The position numbers and the translations under genes were made by a program. Source: Pseudomonas sp. Os17 (GTDB taxonomy: Bacteria; Pseudomonadota; Gammaproteobacteria; Pseudomonadales; Pseudomonadaceae). From it: 64,000 nt of DNA. The stretch lies in the NCBI RefSeq assembly GCF_001547895.1, contig NZ_AP014627.1:685501-749500 (forward strand), read 5' to 3'. This document shows, in pieces, positions 29,186-38,049 of the stretch (its first letter is position 1; every line of letters starts with the position of its first letter). The notes beneath the pieces are model-generated. The model did not search any database. It saw nothing but the letters and a program-made list of their open reading frames with translations, and was not told where the DNA came from.

Positions 29186-29265
29186 GTAGGAGCTGGCTGG
29201 CCAGCGAAGAGGCCCTCGAACCTGGCACAAGGCTCAGGGGCGTCTTCGCCGGCCAGCCGGCTCCC
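29186..29265. repeat. REP doublet downstream of the ABC permease gene
   Basis: GTAGGAGCTGGCTGGCCAGC (from 29186) and the imperfect inverted copy GCCGGCCAGCCGGCTCCC (29248-29265) face each other. It is a variant of the P. fluorescens-group REP and lies directly after the stop of the metal-uptake operon, probably at its 3' end. Confidence 0.75.
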
Positions 29266-29275
29266 GCTGAGTGGA

Positions 29276-30286
29276 TCAGCGGCGGCGCATCAGGCCGATG
29301 AAGAACAGCCCGCCAATGGCCGCCGTGGCCACGCCGATCGGCAGGTCCTCGGGGGCGATCAGGGTGCGGGCGGCGACGTCGACCCAGACCAGGAACAGGC
29401 TGCCCAGCAGCACGCACACCGGCAGCAAGCGGCGATGTTCGGCGCCCACCAGGCGCCGGGCGATGTGCGGCACCATCAGCCCGACAAAACCGATGGAGCC
29501 GCTGATGGACACCAGCACTCCGGTCATCAGCGAGGCGATCAGGAACACCTTCAGGCGCACGTTGCGCGCATTCAGGCCCAGGGTCACGGCGGTCTGCTCG
29601 CCGGCCATCAGGGCATTCAGCGGCCGCGCCATGCCCAGCAGCAAACCCAGCCCCAGCAGCACACTGGCCGCGGGAACCGCCAGCAGTTCCCAGCGCGCCA
29701 GACCCAGGCCGCCGAGCATCCAGAACATCACCGCCGAGCTGGCCCGGTGATCGCCCATGAACAGCAGCAGGTTGGCCACCGCCATCATCACGAAGGACAC
29801 CGCCACCCCGCACAGCAGCAGGCGGTCGCTGTCCAGGCGGCCGTTGCGGGCGGCGATCCCCAGGACCAGGGCCATGCTCAGCAGGGCGCCGACAAAGGCC
29901 GCCAGGGGCAAGGTCAGGAGGCCGATGACCTGCCCCAGGTGCAGCACCACGATCACCGCGCCCAGGGTGGCGCCGGAGGTCACCCCCAGCAGGTGCGGGT
30001 CGGCCAGGGGGTTGCGGGTCACGGCCTGCAGCACCGCGCCGATCAGGGCCAGCCCGGCGCCGACCAGAGCGCCGAGCAGCATGCGCGGCACGCGGATCAG
30101 CCAGACGATATGCTCCTGGCCCGGGCTCCAGTCCACCGTGCCCAGGCCCAGGGCCTTGTGCAGGAGAATCCGCCCGACCACCTCCGCCGGCACCCGCGCC
30201 GGGCCAAACCCCAGGGACAGCACACAGGACGCCAGCAGCAGGGCGCCCAGGCTCAGCAACAGCCAGGCATAGCGACCCTTGATCAT
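29276..30286 (-). CDS. FecCD-family ABC transporter permease (metallophore/cobalamin type)
   Basis: 336 residues, the BtuC/FhuB/FecD size, with about ten hydrophobic helices. Family motifs are R-V-P-R-M-L-L-G-A-L-V-G-A-G-L-A-L-I-G near 70, N-P-L-A-D-P-H-L-L-G-V-T-S-G-A near 92 and the ATPase-docking I-G-F-V-G-L-M-V-P-H-I-A-R near 262. It is the last gene of the receptor-ATPase-binding protein-permease operon; its start overlaps the binding-protein stop by 4 bases. Confidence 0.93.
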   Translation of the reverse strand: MIKGRYAWLLLSLGALLLASCVLSLGFGPARVPAEVVGRILLHKALGLGTVDWSPGQEHIVWLIRVPRMLLGALVGAGLALIGAVLQAVTRNPLADPHLLGVTSGATLGAVIVVLHLGQVIGLLTLPLAAFVGALLSMALVLGIAARNGRLDSDRLLLCGVAVSFVMMAVANLLLFMGDHRASSAVMFWMLGGLGLARWELLAVPAASVLLGLGLLLGMARPLNALMAGEQTAVTLGLNARNVRLKVFLIASLMTGVLVSISGSIGFVGLMVPHIARRLVGAEHRRLLPVCVLLGSLFLVWVDVAARTLIAPEDLPIGVATAAIGGLFFIGLMRRR

Positions 30287-31242
30287 TGGCCGTGGAAACC
30301 CTTGGCCAGGGTTTCAACCGCCAGCACGTTGTCGATCCCCGGGGTGGCCTGCACATAGGGGATGACGATGAAACGCTGGTTCTTGATCGCGTCGACCCCT
30401 TGCAGGGCCTGGTTGTTCAGCAGGAACTGCTGCTTCTGCTCGGCGGTGACTTCGCTGTAGTCGACGATGACGATCACCTGCGGGTTGCGTTCGACCACGG
30501 TTTCCCAGTTGACCCGGGTCCAGCTGGCCTCGACGTCGTCGAGAATGTTGCGCCCGCCGGCCGCATCGATCAGGGCCTGGGGCATGCCCAGGCGGCCCGA
30601 GGTCATGGCCCGGTCTTCGCCGCTGTCGTAGAGGAACACCCGGGGCTTGTCCTTGGGCAGGTCCTTCTGTACCTCGGCGACCTGCTCCTGCATCTGCGCG
30701 ATCAGCGCGTTGGCCCGGTCCTGCACGTCGAAGATCCGGCCCAGGTTGCGCAGGTCGTTGTAGGTGTCGTCGAGGCTGGCCGCCGGGCGCTTCATCACGA
30801 AGGCGCAGGACTCGGTCAGTTCATAGACGTTGATCCCCAGCGGTGCCAGGGTCTGCGGCGTGAGGTCGCCGCCGATGCGCATGCCGTAGTCCCAGCCGGC
30901 GAAGAAAAAGTCGACGTTGGCGTTGAGCAGGGTTTCCACCGACGGGTACTTGGCCGCCAGCTCCGGCAGACCGTCGAGCAGGGTGCTCATTTGCGGGGTC
31001 ACGGCCTTCCAGCCACTGACGCCGCTGTAGCCCACCATGCGCGGCTTGAGCCCGAGGGCGAGCATCATCTGGGTCATGTTGATGTCGTGGCTGAGGGCGT
31101 GTCGCGGCGCCTGCTTGAAGGTCACTTGGCGGTCGCAGCTGTTGATCGTCAGCGGGTAGTGGGTGGCTGCGGCGAAGGCCTGGGCGGTGCCCAGTGACAG
31201 GGCCAGAAACAGGCTGCGGTGGAGCAGGGAGCGCAAGGTCAT
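30283..31242 (-). CDS. periplasmic binding protein of the BtuF/FhuD type
   Basis: 319 residues with a signal peptide (cleavage near A-F-A-A, about 25) and the class III binding fold: two lobes joined by a long helix (about 160-200, rich in Gln/Ala). Segments P-R-H-A-L-S-H-D-I-N-M-T-Q-M-M-L-A-L-G and V-D-F-F-F-A-G-W are typical of siderophore/cobalamin binders. The ligand is not evident: cobalamin-type precursors are possible because of the adjacent cob genes, or a zinc/cobalt chelate. Its start overlaps the ATPase stop by 4 bases. Confidence 0.88.
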   Translation of the reverse strand: MTLRSLLHRSLFLALSLGTAQAFAAATHYPLTINSCDRQVTFKQAPRHALSHDINMTQMMLALGLKPRMVGYSGVSGWKAVTPQMSTLLDGLPELAAKYPSVETLLNANVDFFFAGWDYGMRIGGDLTPQTLAPLGINVYELTESCAFVMKRPAASLDDTYNDLRNLGRIFDVQDRANALIAQMQEQVAEVQKDLPKDKPRVFLYDSGEDRAMTSGRLGMPQALIDAAGGRNILDDVEASWTRVNWETVVERNPQVIVIVDYSEVTAEQKQQFLLNNQALQGVDAIKNQRFIVIPYVQATPGIDNVLAVETLAKGFHGQ

Positions 31243-32027
31243 GGTTGAGTGATCCAGGTGATTCGTGGGTAGCCGGACAGGGGATGGGCGTCGATCAGGG
31301 CCTCGACCCCGAAGACATTACGCAACAGCTCGACCGTCAGTACCTCGGCGGGGGATCCGCTGGCGACGATGCGCCCGTGATCGAGGACGTACAGCCGGTC
31401 GCAGAACGCCGCGGCCAGGTTCAGGTCATGGATGCTCGCCAGGGTGCCGATGCCCAGGCGCTTGACCCGTTGCAGCAGCTCCAGCTGGTAGCGCGGGTCG
31501 AGGTGATTGGTCGGTTCATCGAGGATCAGCAACTGCGGTCGCTGAGCCAGGGCCCGGGCCAGGATCACCCGCTGTTTCTCGCCCCCCGACAAGGTGGCGA
31601 ACGCATGGTCCTCGAAGCCCAGCAGGCCCACCGATTCCAGGGCCTCGCGGGCGATGCGCCGGTCTTGTTCGGTGTCGCCGTCGAACAGGCCCTTGTGCGG
31701 CGTGCGGCCCATGGCGACCACTTCTTCCACGGTCAGGCCGAAGGCGTCGGGGAACTCCTGGAGCACCACGGCAATGCGCTGCGCGCACCAGCGCGGCGAC
31801 TGCTTCCAGACGTTGTGGTGGGCCAGTTGCACCTCGCCCTGCTGCGGCTTGCTGAAGCGGTAGGCGCAGCGCAGCAGGCTGGTCTTGCCGCTGCCGTTGG
31901 GGCCGATCAGGCCGACGAATTCGCCGGCCGCCACCTGCAGGCTGGCCTCACGCAGTTGGAACTGGTGATGGCAGTGGCCCTGGCCCAGGGGTGTCCAGGC
32001 CAGGTTGGTGAGGTTCAGCGAGGTCAT
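31239..32027 (-). CDS. FecE/BtuD-type ABC transporter ATPase
   Basis: 262 residues with Walker A G-P-N-G-S-G-K-T-S-L-L-R, signature L-S-G-G-E-K-Q-R-V-I-L-A-R-A-L, Walker B L-L-I-L-D-E-P-T-N-H-L-D-P and the H-loop S-I-H-D-L-N-L-A. It energises the FecCD-type permease two genes downstream. It follows the TonB receptor gene by 29 bases, completing a receptor-ATPase-binding protein-permease operon of the PA2911-PA2914 layout. Confidence 0.94.
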   Translation of the reverse strand: MTSLNLTNLAWTPLGQGHCHHQFQLREASLQVAAGEFVGLIGPNGSGKTSLLRCAYRFSKPQQGEVQLAHHNVWKQSPRWCAQRIAVVLQEFPDAFGLTVEEVVAMGRTPHKGLFDGDTEQDRRIAREALESVGLLGFEDHAFATLSGGEKQRVILARALAQRPQLLILDEPTNHLDPRYQLELLQRVKRLGIGTLASIHDLNLAAAFCDRLYVLDHGRIVASGSPAEVLTVELLRNVFGVEALIDAHPLSGYPRITWITQP

Positions 32028-32056
32028 GCGGTGTCCGTAGGGTCCGGCCGGTGCGG

Positions 32057-34192
32057 TTAAAAGGTGTAGTCAGCGGTGACGAACAACGAGCGCGGCTCGC
32101 CGAGTATCCATTGCTGGCCGTCATTGTATTGGCTTTGTGCGTACTGGCGGTCAAACAGGTTGTTCAATTGCAGGCCCAGGGTGGTATTGGGCAGGGCTTT
32201 CCACGACAGGTTGGCGTCGACCACGGTGTAGCTGGGCAGTTCGTTGCGGTTGGCCATATCGGCGTAGCGCGCATCCACGTAGCGCACTCCGGCGCCGGCC
32301 CGCAGGTCATCGTTGAGGGCCTTGCTCAGCCACAGGTTGGCGGTGCGGCGCGGCACGTCCACCGGGCGATTGCCATCGCGGGAGACTTGCACGCCGTTGA
32401 CGTCCTGCTGGAAGTCATCGTACTGGGCACGAACGATGGCGGCGTTGGCCTGCAGTTGCCAGGCGTGGGGCAGTTGCAGCTCCAGGCTGGCTTCCAGGCC
32501 GTTGGAGGATTGTTGGCCCACTTGCTGTTTGCGGTTCGGCTCGCCGGGCACATCGGTCAGCAGCTTCTTCTTGACGATGTGGTAGGCCGCCAGGGTCCAT
32601 TCGCCGCGCTGGTCCCAGAACGCCTGCTTGAGGCCGATCTCGGTCTGCCGGGCGCTGGACAGGTCGAACTGCTGCTGGCTCTTGCTCAGGGAAATCAGCC
32701 CGCCGACACCGTCGGTGCTGGTGGAGTACTGGCCGTATACCGAGGTGTCCGCAGTGACGGCGAACACCAGCCCGGCCTTCCAGTTGTTGCCGGTGAGGGT
32801 CTTGTCATCGCGCTCGTTCTTCACCAAGTCATCGCGATCGATATGCGCGTAGTCGCGGCGCACACCGCTCACCAGGGACCAGCGCTCGCTGAGTTGCAGG
32901 CGGTTTTCGGCGAACACCGACATCTGTTTGGTGGTGGTCTTGAATTGATCGCGGTAGGGGCTGTTGCTGGCGAAGTCGCCCGGTGCCGGGTGATACAGGT
33001 CCAGCGGTTGACCGTTGGTAACGCTGTCGGTGAAGGGCGAATTGCTTTTCAGGTGAAAGCGAATGCGGTTGTAGTCCACCCCGGTCAGGGTCTGGCTGTC
33101 GAGGCCGAACAGCGAGTGCCGGAGGGTGAAGGTCTGGCGGTCGCCGACCTGTTCCTGCTGGTGGCCGATACCGTAGTAACCGCTGCGGCTCAGTTGGCCG
33201 GTGGTCGGGTTGAAGTTGTAGTTCTCGGCGTTCTGCCAGCGGCGCTGTGCCTTGAGGTAGTACAGCTCGTTGCTGGCACTGAGGGTGTCGGAAATCTGCC
33301 ATTCGCTGGTCAGGCGGGTCCACTGGTCGTTGTAGTGCTGCTGGTCATTGCGGATGTTGTAGTTCTTGTCCCGCAGGCTCTTGTGCAAACGCCCGTCGAT
33401 CAGCGGCGTGCCGAAGTTGTTCATCGGGTTCTGGTCGCCGTAGTCGTGGGCCAGGGTGAAGGCCAGGTCGTCGCGGGCTTGCCAGCGCAGGGCGGCACTG
33501 ACGAAGTCGGCGCTGGAGTCGCCGCGGTCGATCCAGCCGTTGCTGCGCTCGCGGTTGAGGTTGAGCCGGTAGCTCAGGCTGTCGTTCAGGGAGCCGCCGC
33601 TGTCCAGGGCTTGTTGCTGGCGATCGAAGGAGCCGTAGCCCAGGCGCAGGTGGTTTTCGATCGCGCCGCTGAACGGCTTTTTCGGAATGCTGTTGATCAC
33701 CGCACCGGTGGCGCCTTCGCCATACAGCACCGAGGCCGGGCCACGCAGCACGTCGACCCGCTCCACCGCCCAGGTGTCCACCGGGAAGGTCACGGTGCCC
33801 ATGCCGGTGTACAGGCGGTTGCCGTCATACAGCTGCATCACCGAGCTCTGCCCGGTAAAGCCCCGTGCCGACAGCGAGGTGCCGCCGTCCCCCGGGGTGC
33901 CGGTGCGGCTGATGCCGGTGCTGCGTGATACCGCATCCTGAATGCTGCGATCGCCCCGGGCGCGGATCCGTTCGCCGCTCAGGCTGTCGGTGCTGGCCGG
34001 GGTTTCCAGGGCGCTGAGGTTCAGGCGCGAACCGGCGCGGGTGGGGGTGTTCAGGCTGACGCTGTCGTCGGCCTCGCGGGTCGCAGCCGAAATGGTGCCG
34101 GTAGGCAGGGTCAGGGACGAGGCAGATGGGGCCGCTTGGGCCAGGCAGGGCAGGGCGATCAGGCAGAGGCCGGTCAGCAGGGAGTTGTTCAT
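32057..34192 (-). CDS. TonB-dependent outer-membrane receptor of the metallophore/cobalamin-type uptake operon
   Basis: 711 residues: signal peptide (1-20), a plug beginning near residue 70 (I-R-A-R-G-D-R-S-I-Q-D-A-V, G-A-T-G-A-V-I-N-S-I-P-K near 158), and a 22-strand barrel ending in the C-terminal aromatic pattern F-V-T-A-D-Y-T-F. It is the first gene of a four-gene operon with an ABC importer. In P. aeruginosa a similar four-gene set (PA2911-PA2914) also adjoins the cob genes. A 21-base palindrome spanning a TATAAT is 74 bases upstream, pointing to metal-dependent repression. Substrate not determined. Confidence 0.92.
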   Translation of the reverse strand: MNNSLLTGLCLIALPCLAQAAPSASSLTLPTGTISAATREADDSVSLNTPTRAGSRLNLSALETPASTDSLSGERIRARGDRSIQDAVSRSTGISRTGTPGDGGTSLSARGFTGQSSVMQLYDGNRLYTGMGTVTFPVDTWAVERVDVLRGPASVLYGEGATGAVINSIPKKPFSGAIENHLRLGYGSFDRQQQALDSGGSLNDSLSYRLNLNRERSNGWIDRGDSSADFVSAALRWQARDDLAFTLAHDYGDQNPMNNFGTPLIDGRLHKSLRDKNYNIRNDQQHYNDQWTRLTSEWQISDTLSASNELYYLKAQRRWQNAENYNFNPTTGQLSRSGYYGIGHQQEQVGDRQTFTLRHSLFGLDSQTLTGVDYNRIRFHLKSNSPFTDSVTNGQPLDLYHPAPGDFASNSPYRDQFKTTTKQMSVFAENRLQLSERWSLVSGVRRDYAHIDRDDLVKNERDDKTLTGNNWKAGLVFAVTADTSVYGQYSTSTDGVGGLISLSKSQQQFDLSSARQTEIGLKQAFWDQRGEWTLAAYHIVKKKLLTDVPGEPNRKQQVGQQSSNGLEASLELQLPHAWQLQANAAIVRAQYDDFQQDVNGVQVSRDGNRPVDVPRRTANLWLSKALNDDLRAGAGVRYVDARYADMANRNELPSYTVVDANLSWKALPNTTLGLQLNNLFDRQYAQSQYNDGQQWILGEPRSLFVTADYTF

Positions 34193-34265
34193 CGGGACGC
34201 TGAATCACTTCTTCGAGGGGGTGCCCGCAGTGGGGGGACTGCGGGCCGGGATCTTACACGTTAGC

Positions 34266-34286
34266 GTTATAAAGTAACATTATAAC
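34266..34286 (-). promoter_or_regulatory. palindromic operator over a -10 box, Zur-like
   Basis: GTTATAA (34266-34272) and TTATAAC (34280-34286) are perfect inverted 7-base arms around a 7-base centre. On the minus strand the site contains a perfect TATAAT (34284-34279), so a bound repressor would block the receptor operon. GTTAT/ATAAC half-sites are typical of Zur boxes, though the usual spacing is shorter; Fur boxes look different. Confidence 0.6.
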
Positions 34287-34346
34287 TGTGCATGGCTGAG
34301 CTGCCGGGATTCTACAGAGCCCTCTGGAACGCGCATCTCGGCTGAT

Positions 34347-35729
34347 TCATGTTGAAGATGAAGCCGATTCAGGGCCGTGGTTGAAGCGTGACAGCAGCAG
34401 GCGATCGAGCAGCCACACGGCAACCAGCGAGGCCCCGACCAACGGAAAGGCCAGGGCCAGCAACGCCATGATCAGGATCGCGGTTTTCCATTTCGGCAGG
34501 TCATGGCGCAGCGGTGGGACGCCGAGTCGACCCTGGGGACGCCGCTTCCACCAGATGACGATGCCGCTCACGGCGCTGAGCAGGATCATCAGGCACACCA
34601 CCAGCACCAGGATCTGGTTGATGCGGCCGAACATCTTGCCCTCATGCAGCATCACCCCAAGCTCGGTGGCCCGGGCCACGTTGCTGTAATGCTGCCAGCG
34701 TACGTCGGCCAGGACCTGGCCGCTGTATTGGTCGACATGCAGGGTGGCGTCGTGGCGCGGGTCATCGGCGAACACCGAAATGGTGAACACCCCGGTGGCG
34801 CTCTTGGGCAGGGTAATGCTGTAGCCCGGCGCCACCTGGCGCTGTCGAGCGATGTCCTGCACCGCTTGCAGGCTGACGCTCGGGGCCGCGGGAGCACTGT
34901 CGGCCCCGCTATGGGCCATGTGTTCGGCGTGGTCGCCGGACATCGGCATCGGCGTGTTTTCCAGCGCCCAGGGTACGGTCTGGCGCGTGGCGCTGTTGAG
35001 TGTGCGGGCCTGCTGGTCGGAGGTCGGTACATCGTTCCACATGGCCGCCGGGAAGCGGTTCCACAGGTCGGCGTACTGCTTGCCCCAGAAGCCGGTCCAG
35101 GTCATGCCGCTGAGCAGCATCAGCAGCAGGAATGCCGCGCCCCAGAAGCCCAGCACGCTGTGCAGGTCACGCCAGAACAGGCGGCCGCGGGCATTGAAGC
35201 GCGGCCATAGCACGCCGGCCGACGACTTGCCCCGGGGCCACCACAGGTACAGGCCGGACACCACCAGGACGATGCCCCAGCCCGCGGCCAGTTCCACCAG
35301 GCGGTCGCCGACGGTGCCGATCATCAGTTCGCCGTGAATGGCCCGGGCCACGGCCTGCAGGTTGCGCTTGGCATCCTGCTCGCCGAGCACGTCGCCGTGG
35401 TAGGGGTCGATGAAGACATTCAGCTCCTGCCCCTGGTCCTGCACCACGAACTGCGCACTGCGCTCGGCATCGATGGGCGGCAGGTACTGCGTGATATGGC
35501 CCCGGGGGTAGGCCGCTTGCACCCGTTGCAGCAAATCGTCGGCGCTCAGCTGGTGATGACCGGCGGGCACCTTGAGCAGGCTGGGGTACATCAGCGGGTC
35601 CAGTTGCGGCTTGAACAGGTAGATGATGCCGGTCAGGGCCAGCATCACCATGAATGGAGCCACGAACAGCCCGGCGTAGAAATGCCAGCGCCAGGCCAGG
35701 TTATAGAAAGACACGTTGGGTCGACTCAT
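34347..35729 (-). CDS. PepSY-associated TM protein (PiuB-like)
   Basis: 460 residues with four main hydrophobic segments: near 14-38 (W-R-W-H-F-Y-A-G-L-F-V-A-P-F), 142-162, 190-212 and a C-terminal pair. The first is the conserved W-x-x-H-x-x-x-G-L motif of the family, whose members are often found beside TonB receptors and can act in periplasmic or ferric reduction. Between the helices are PepSY-like segments, and a His/Met-bearing stretch (M-P-M-S-G-D-H-A-E-H-M-A-H, near 268-280) that could bind metal. It lies 99 bases downstream of the OprC-like gene, on the same strand, separated by a short hairpin. Reductase activity is inferred only. Confidence 0.88.
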   Translation of the reverse strand: MSRPNVSFYNLAWRWHFYAGLFVAPFMVMLALTGIIYLFKPQLDPLMYPSLLKVPAGHHQLSADDLLQRVQAAYPRGHITQYLPPIDAERSAQFVVQDQGQELNVFIDPYHGDVLGEQDAKRNLQAVARAIHGELMIGTVGDRLVELAAGWGIVLVVSGLYLWWPRGKSSAGVLWPRFNARGRLFWRDLHSVLGFWGAAFLLLMLLSGMTWTGFWGKQYADLWNRFPAAMWNDVPTSDQQARTLNSATRQTVPWALENTPMPMSGDHAEHMAHSGADSAPAAPSVSLQAVQDIARQRQVAPGYSITLPKSATGVFTISVFADDPRHDATLHVDQYSGQVLADVRWQHYSNVARATELGVMLHEGKMFGRINQILVLVVCLMILLSAVSGIVIWWKRRPQGRLGVPPLRHDLPKWKTAILIMALLALAFPLVGASLVAVWLLDRLLLSRFNHGPESASSST

Positions 35730-35774
35730 CGGGGAACGCTCCGCAGGGCAGTGGATCTTTTCTTATGGGGACTG

Positions 35775-35822
35775 TTCGCCGGCCAGCCAGCTCCTGTGGC
35801 GAGGAGTCGGCGTGCCGGCGAA
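35775..35822. repeat. short hairpin between oprC-like and PepSY genes
   Basis: TTCGCCGGC (35775-35783) and GCCGGCGAA (35814-35822) are exact inverted 9-base arms; the sequence between resembles a decayed REP (CAGCCAGCTCCTGTGGCGAG). It lies immediately after the stop codon of the OprC-like gene. Confidence 0.6.
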
Positions 35823-35828
35823 CGAGGA

Positions 35829-37961
35829 TCAGAAGCTCAGGTCGACCTTGGTCCACAGGGTGCGCCCGGGCTCCTTGATCGCCTGGGGATCATTGGCCGG
35901 GTAGCCGAAGCCGGCGTTGCCCGCCAGGTTCAGGTGTTCGGCGTAGGCCTTGCCGAACAGGTTGTCGACCCCGGTGCTGAGCTTGAGGTTCTTGGTCACC
36001 CGGTAGGCGCCGTTGAGGGAGAACACGCCGAAGCCACCGCTCTTGCCGAAGTCCTTGCCGACCACGTTGCCCTTGTTCAGGTCGACGCGGTTTTGCGCCG
36101 CCACCACCCGCCACAAGGCCCCGGCGCTCCAGTCGTCCTGGCTGTAGGTCAGGCCGAAGCGCGCATCCAGCGGCGGCATCTGCGGCAGGGCCTTGCCATC
36201 GCTGCTGTTCTTGCCCCAGGCGTAGGCCAGGGTCGCATCGGCTTTCCAGTTGGAGGTCAGCTTGTAGGCCGCGCCCAGTTCGCCGCCCATGATTCGGGCG
36301 TCGATGTTGTCGGCCCGGGAGGTGCTCATGTTCATCATCTGGGTGTTGTAGTCGAAGAGGATGTAGTCACGCACCTGGCCGATATAGCCCGAGGCCCAGG
36401 CTTCAAGGTCTTCGCTCTGGTATTGCAGGCCGAAGTCCAGCTGAGTGGTTTTTTCCGGCTTGATCGAATCGAAGGCATTCAGCGAGCCGGCCGGGCCCAT
36501 TTTCGGCGAGAACAGCTCCCAGTAGTCGGGGAAGCGCTGGGTGTGGCCAAGGCCGACGTAGAGCGTGGTCGGGCTGTCGGCCAGGTCGTGCTCGTAGCGC
36601 ACGAAGCCGCTGGGCAGGGTATCGGCGCGGGTGTCGCCGGCGGTGGGGTTGGCGCGGCTCATCATTCCCGAGCCGATGCGCTCGCGATAGTCCTTGGCCG
36701 AGGCGCGGTCCAGGCGCGCGCCGGTGATCAGGCGATCACGCTCGGCGGCGTACCAGGTCAGCTCGCCGAAGGCGCCGTAGTTATGGAAGTCGGCGTCCTT
36801 GGTGCGGGGCAGTTGCTTGTAGGTGTCGATGCCGCTGCTGGCCCGGGCGCGATGCTCGTTGGTCTGGGCATCCAGGCCGCCGATCAGTTGCAGGTCGGCC
36901 CAGCGCCAGGTGGCCTTGATCCGCGCGCCGAGGGTGCGGCGGTCGACGTTGGAGGCCATGGGGCCGGCCATCATTCCGGTGCCGGACGGGGTGCGCAGGC
37001 TGTAGTTGTCCATCACGTGGTCGGCGTAGTTGTAGTAGACCTGGGCCTCGACCTTGTCCAGCACCTCGCCGAGGTTGGATTTTTCGAAACGCAGGCCCAG
37101 GCTTTCACGCTTGAACTGCGAGCCGTCCATGCCGCGCCCGGCGTAGCGGGCTTCACCGTCACCCTTGCCGGCGGTGAGCTCCAGCAGGGTGTCGGCGTCC
37201 GGGGTCCAGCCCAGGGCCACGTCACCGTTCCACTTGTCGTAGCGCGAGGCCACGGTGTCGTTGTTGCCGTCTTTGTAATCGTCGGAATGGGCGGTGTTGC
37301 CGATCACCCGCACATAGCCGAGGGGACCACCGGCGGCCGCGTCCAGGGTCTTGTCGAAACGGCCGTTGGAACCGGCCAGCAGGCTGGCGTTGACCCGGGT
37401 GCCGAGCTCGCCGAAGTGTTCCGGTTCGCGCTCGAACAGCACGGTGCCGGCCGAGGCGCCCGGGCCCCAGAGCACGGTTTGCGGGCCCTTGATCACGGTC
37501 AGGCGGTCGTAGGTTTCCGGGGAAATGTAGGACGTCGGTGCGTCCATGCGTCCGGGGCAGGCGCCGAGCATCATGCCGCCGTTGGTGAGGATGTTCAGCC
37601 GCGAGCCGAACATGCCCCGCAACACCGGGTCGCCATTGGTGCCGCCGTTGCGCACCAGGGCAAAGCCGGGAATGGTCTTCAGGTAGTCGCCGCCGTCACT
37701 GGCCGGGACCGGCTGGCGCGGGTCCTTGGGATTGGTGACCACGGTCAGCGGCGAGCTCGGGGCGACGGCGGTGATCACCGTCGGGCTCAGCTCGGTGCTG
37801 TGTTGGGCGTGCTCCATTGGCGCATCGTCGGCCAGTGCCAGGGGGCTCAGCAGGGCGCCGCAGAGTACCGCCAGAGCACGGTTGAAATGCAGGCGGGCAG
37901 GGTTCAAGGCGAAGGGCTTGAATGGCTGGGCAACGCCCAGGCGAGAGTCAGCAGAAAACAT
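35829..37961 (-). CDS. oprC: TonB-dependent copper receptor OprC
   Basis: 710 residues. A plug and barrel receptor that imports copper across the outer membrane. The copper site described for P. aeruginosa OprC, a C-x-x-x-M and an H-x-M 180 residues later, is present as C135-P-G-R-M139 and H315-V-M317, with identical spacing. Plug motifs (V-L-R-G-M-F-G-S-R, V-I-K-G-P-Q-T-V-L-W-G-P-G-A-S) and a C-terminal T-K-V-D-L-S-F close the barrel. The first ~45 residues include a long signal peptide; a start at residue 1 fits the 5' region. Downstream and upstream are DUF2946 and PCu(A)C genes, a copper-handling neighbourhood. Confidence 0.95.
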   Translation of the reverse strand: MFSADSRLGVAQPFKPFALNPARLHFNRALAVLCGALLSPLALADDAPMEHAQHSTELSPTVITAVAPSSPLTVVTNPKDPRQPVPASDGGDYLKTIPGFALVRNGGTNGDPVLRGMFGSRLNILTNGGMMLGACPGRMDAPTSYISPETYDRLTVIKGPQTVLWGPGASAGTVLFEREPEHFGELGTRVNASLLAGSNGRFDKTLDAAAGGPLGYVRVIGNTAHSDDYKDGNNDTVASRYDKWNGDVALGWTPDADTLLELTAGKGDGEARYAGRGMDGSQFKRESLGLRFEKSNLGEVLDKVEAQVYYNYADHVMDNYSLRTPSGTGMMAGPMASNVDRRTLGARIKATWRWADLQLIGGLDAQTNEHRARASSGIDTYKQLPRTKDADFHNYGAFGELTWYAAERDRLITGARLDRASAKDYRERIGSGMMSRANPTAGDTRADTLPSGFVRYEHDLADSPTTLYVGLGHTQRFPDYWELFSPKMGPAGSLNAFDSIKPEKTTQLDFGLQYQSEDLEAWASGYIGQVRDYILFDYNTQMMNMSTSRADNIDARIMGGELGAAYKLTSNWKADATLAYAWGKNSSDGKALPQMPPLDARFGLTYSQDDWSAGALWRVVAAQNRVDLNKGNVVGKDFGKSGGFGVFSLNGAYRVTKNLKLSTGVDNLFGKAYAEHLNLAGNAGFGYPANDPQAIKEPGRTLWTKVDLSF

Positions 37962-37988
37962 AGATGTTCCATCGATCAGTCTTGAATG

Positions 37989-38033
37989 ACACGGCCGCGG
38001 GTACGCGCCTGTCGCGCTGACAGCCGGCCGTGT
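37989..38033. repeat. hairpin between oprC and the DUF2946 gene
   Basis: ACACGGCCG (37989-37997) pairs with CGGCCGTGT (38025-38033), and an inner CTGTC/GACAG stem is nested inside. It lies after the stop of the DUF2946 gene and 28 bases before the oprC ATG, so it may attenuate or separate the two. No T-run is present. Confidence 0.55.
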
Positions 38034-38049
38034 GAGATGAGCAGGGGAC

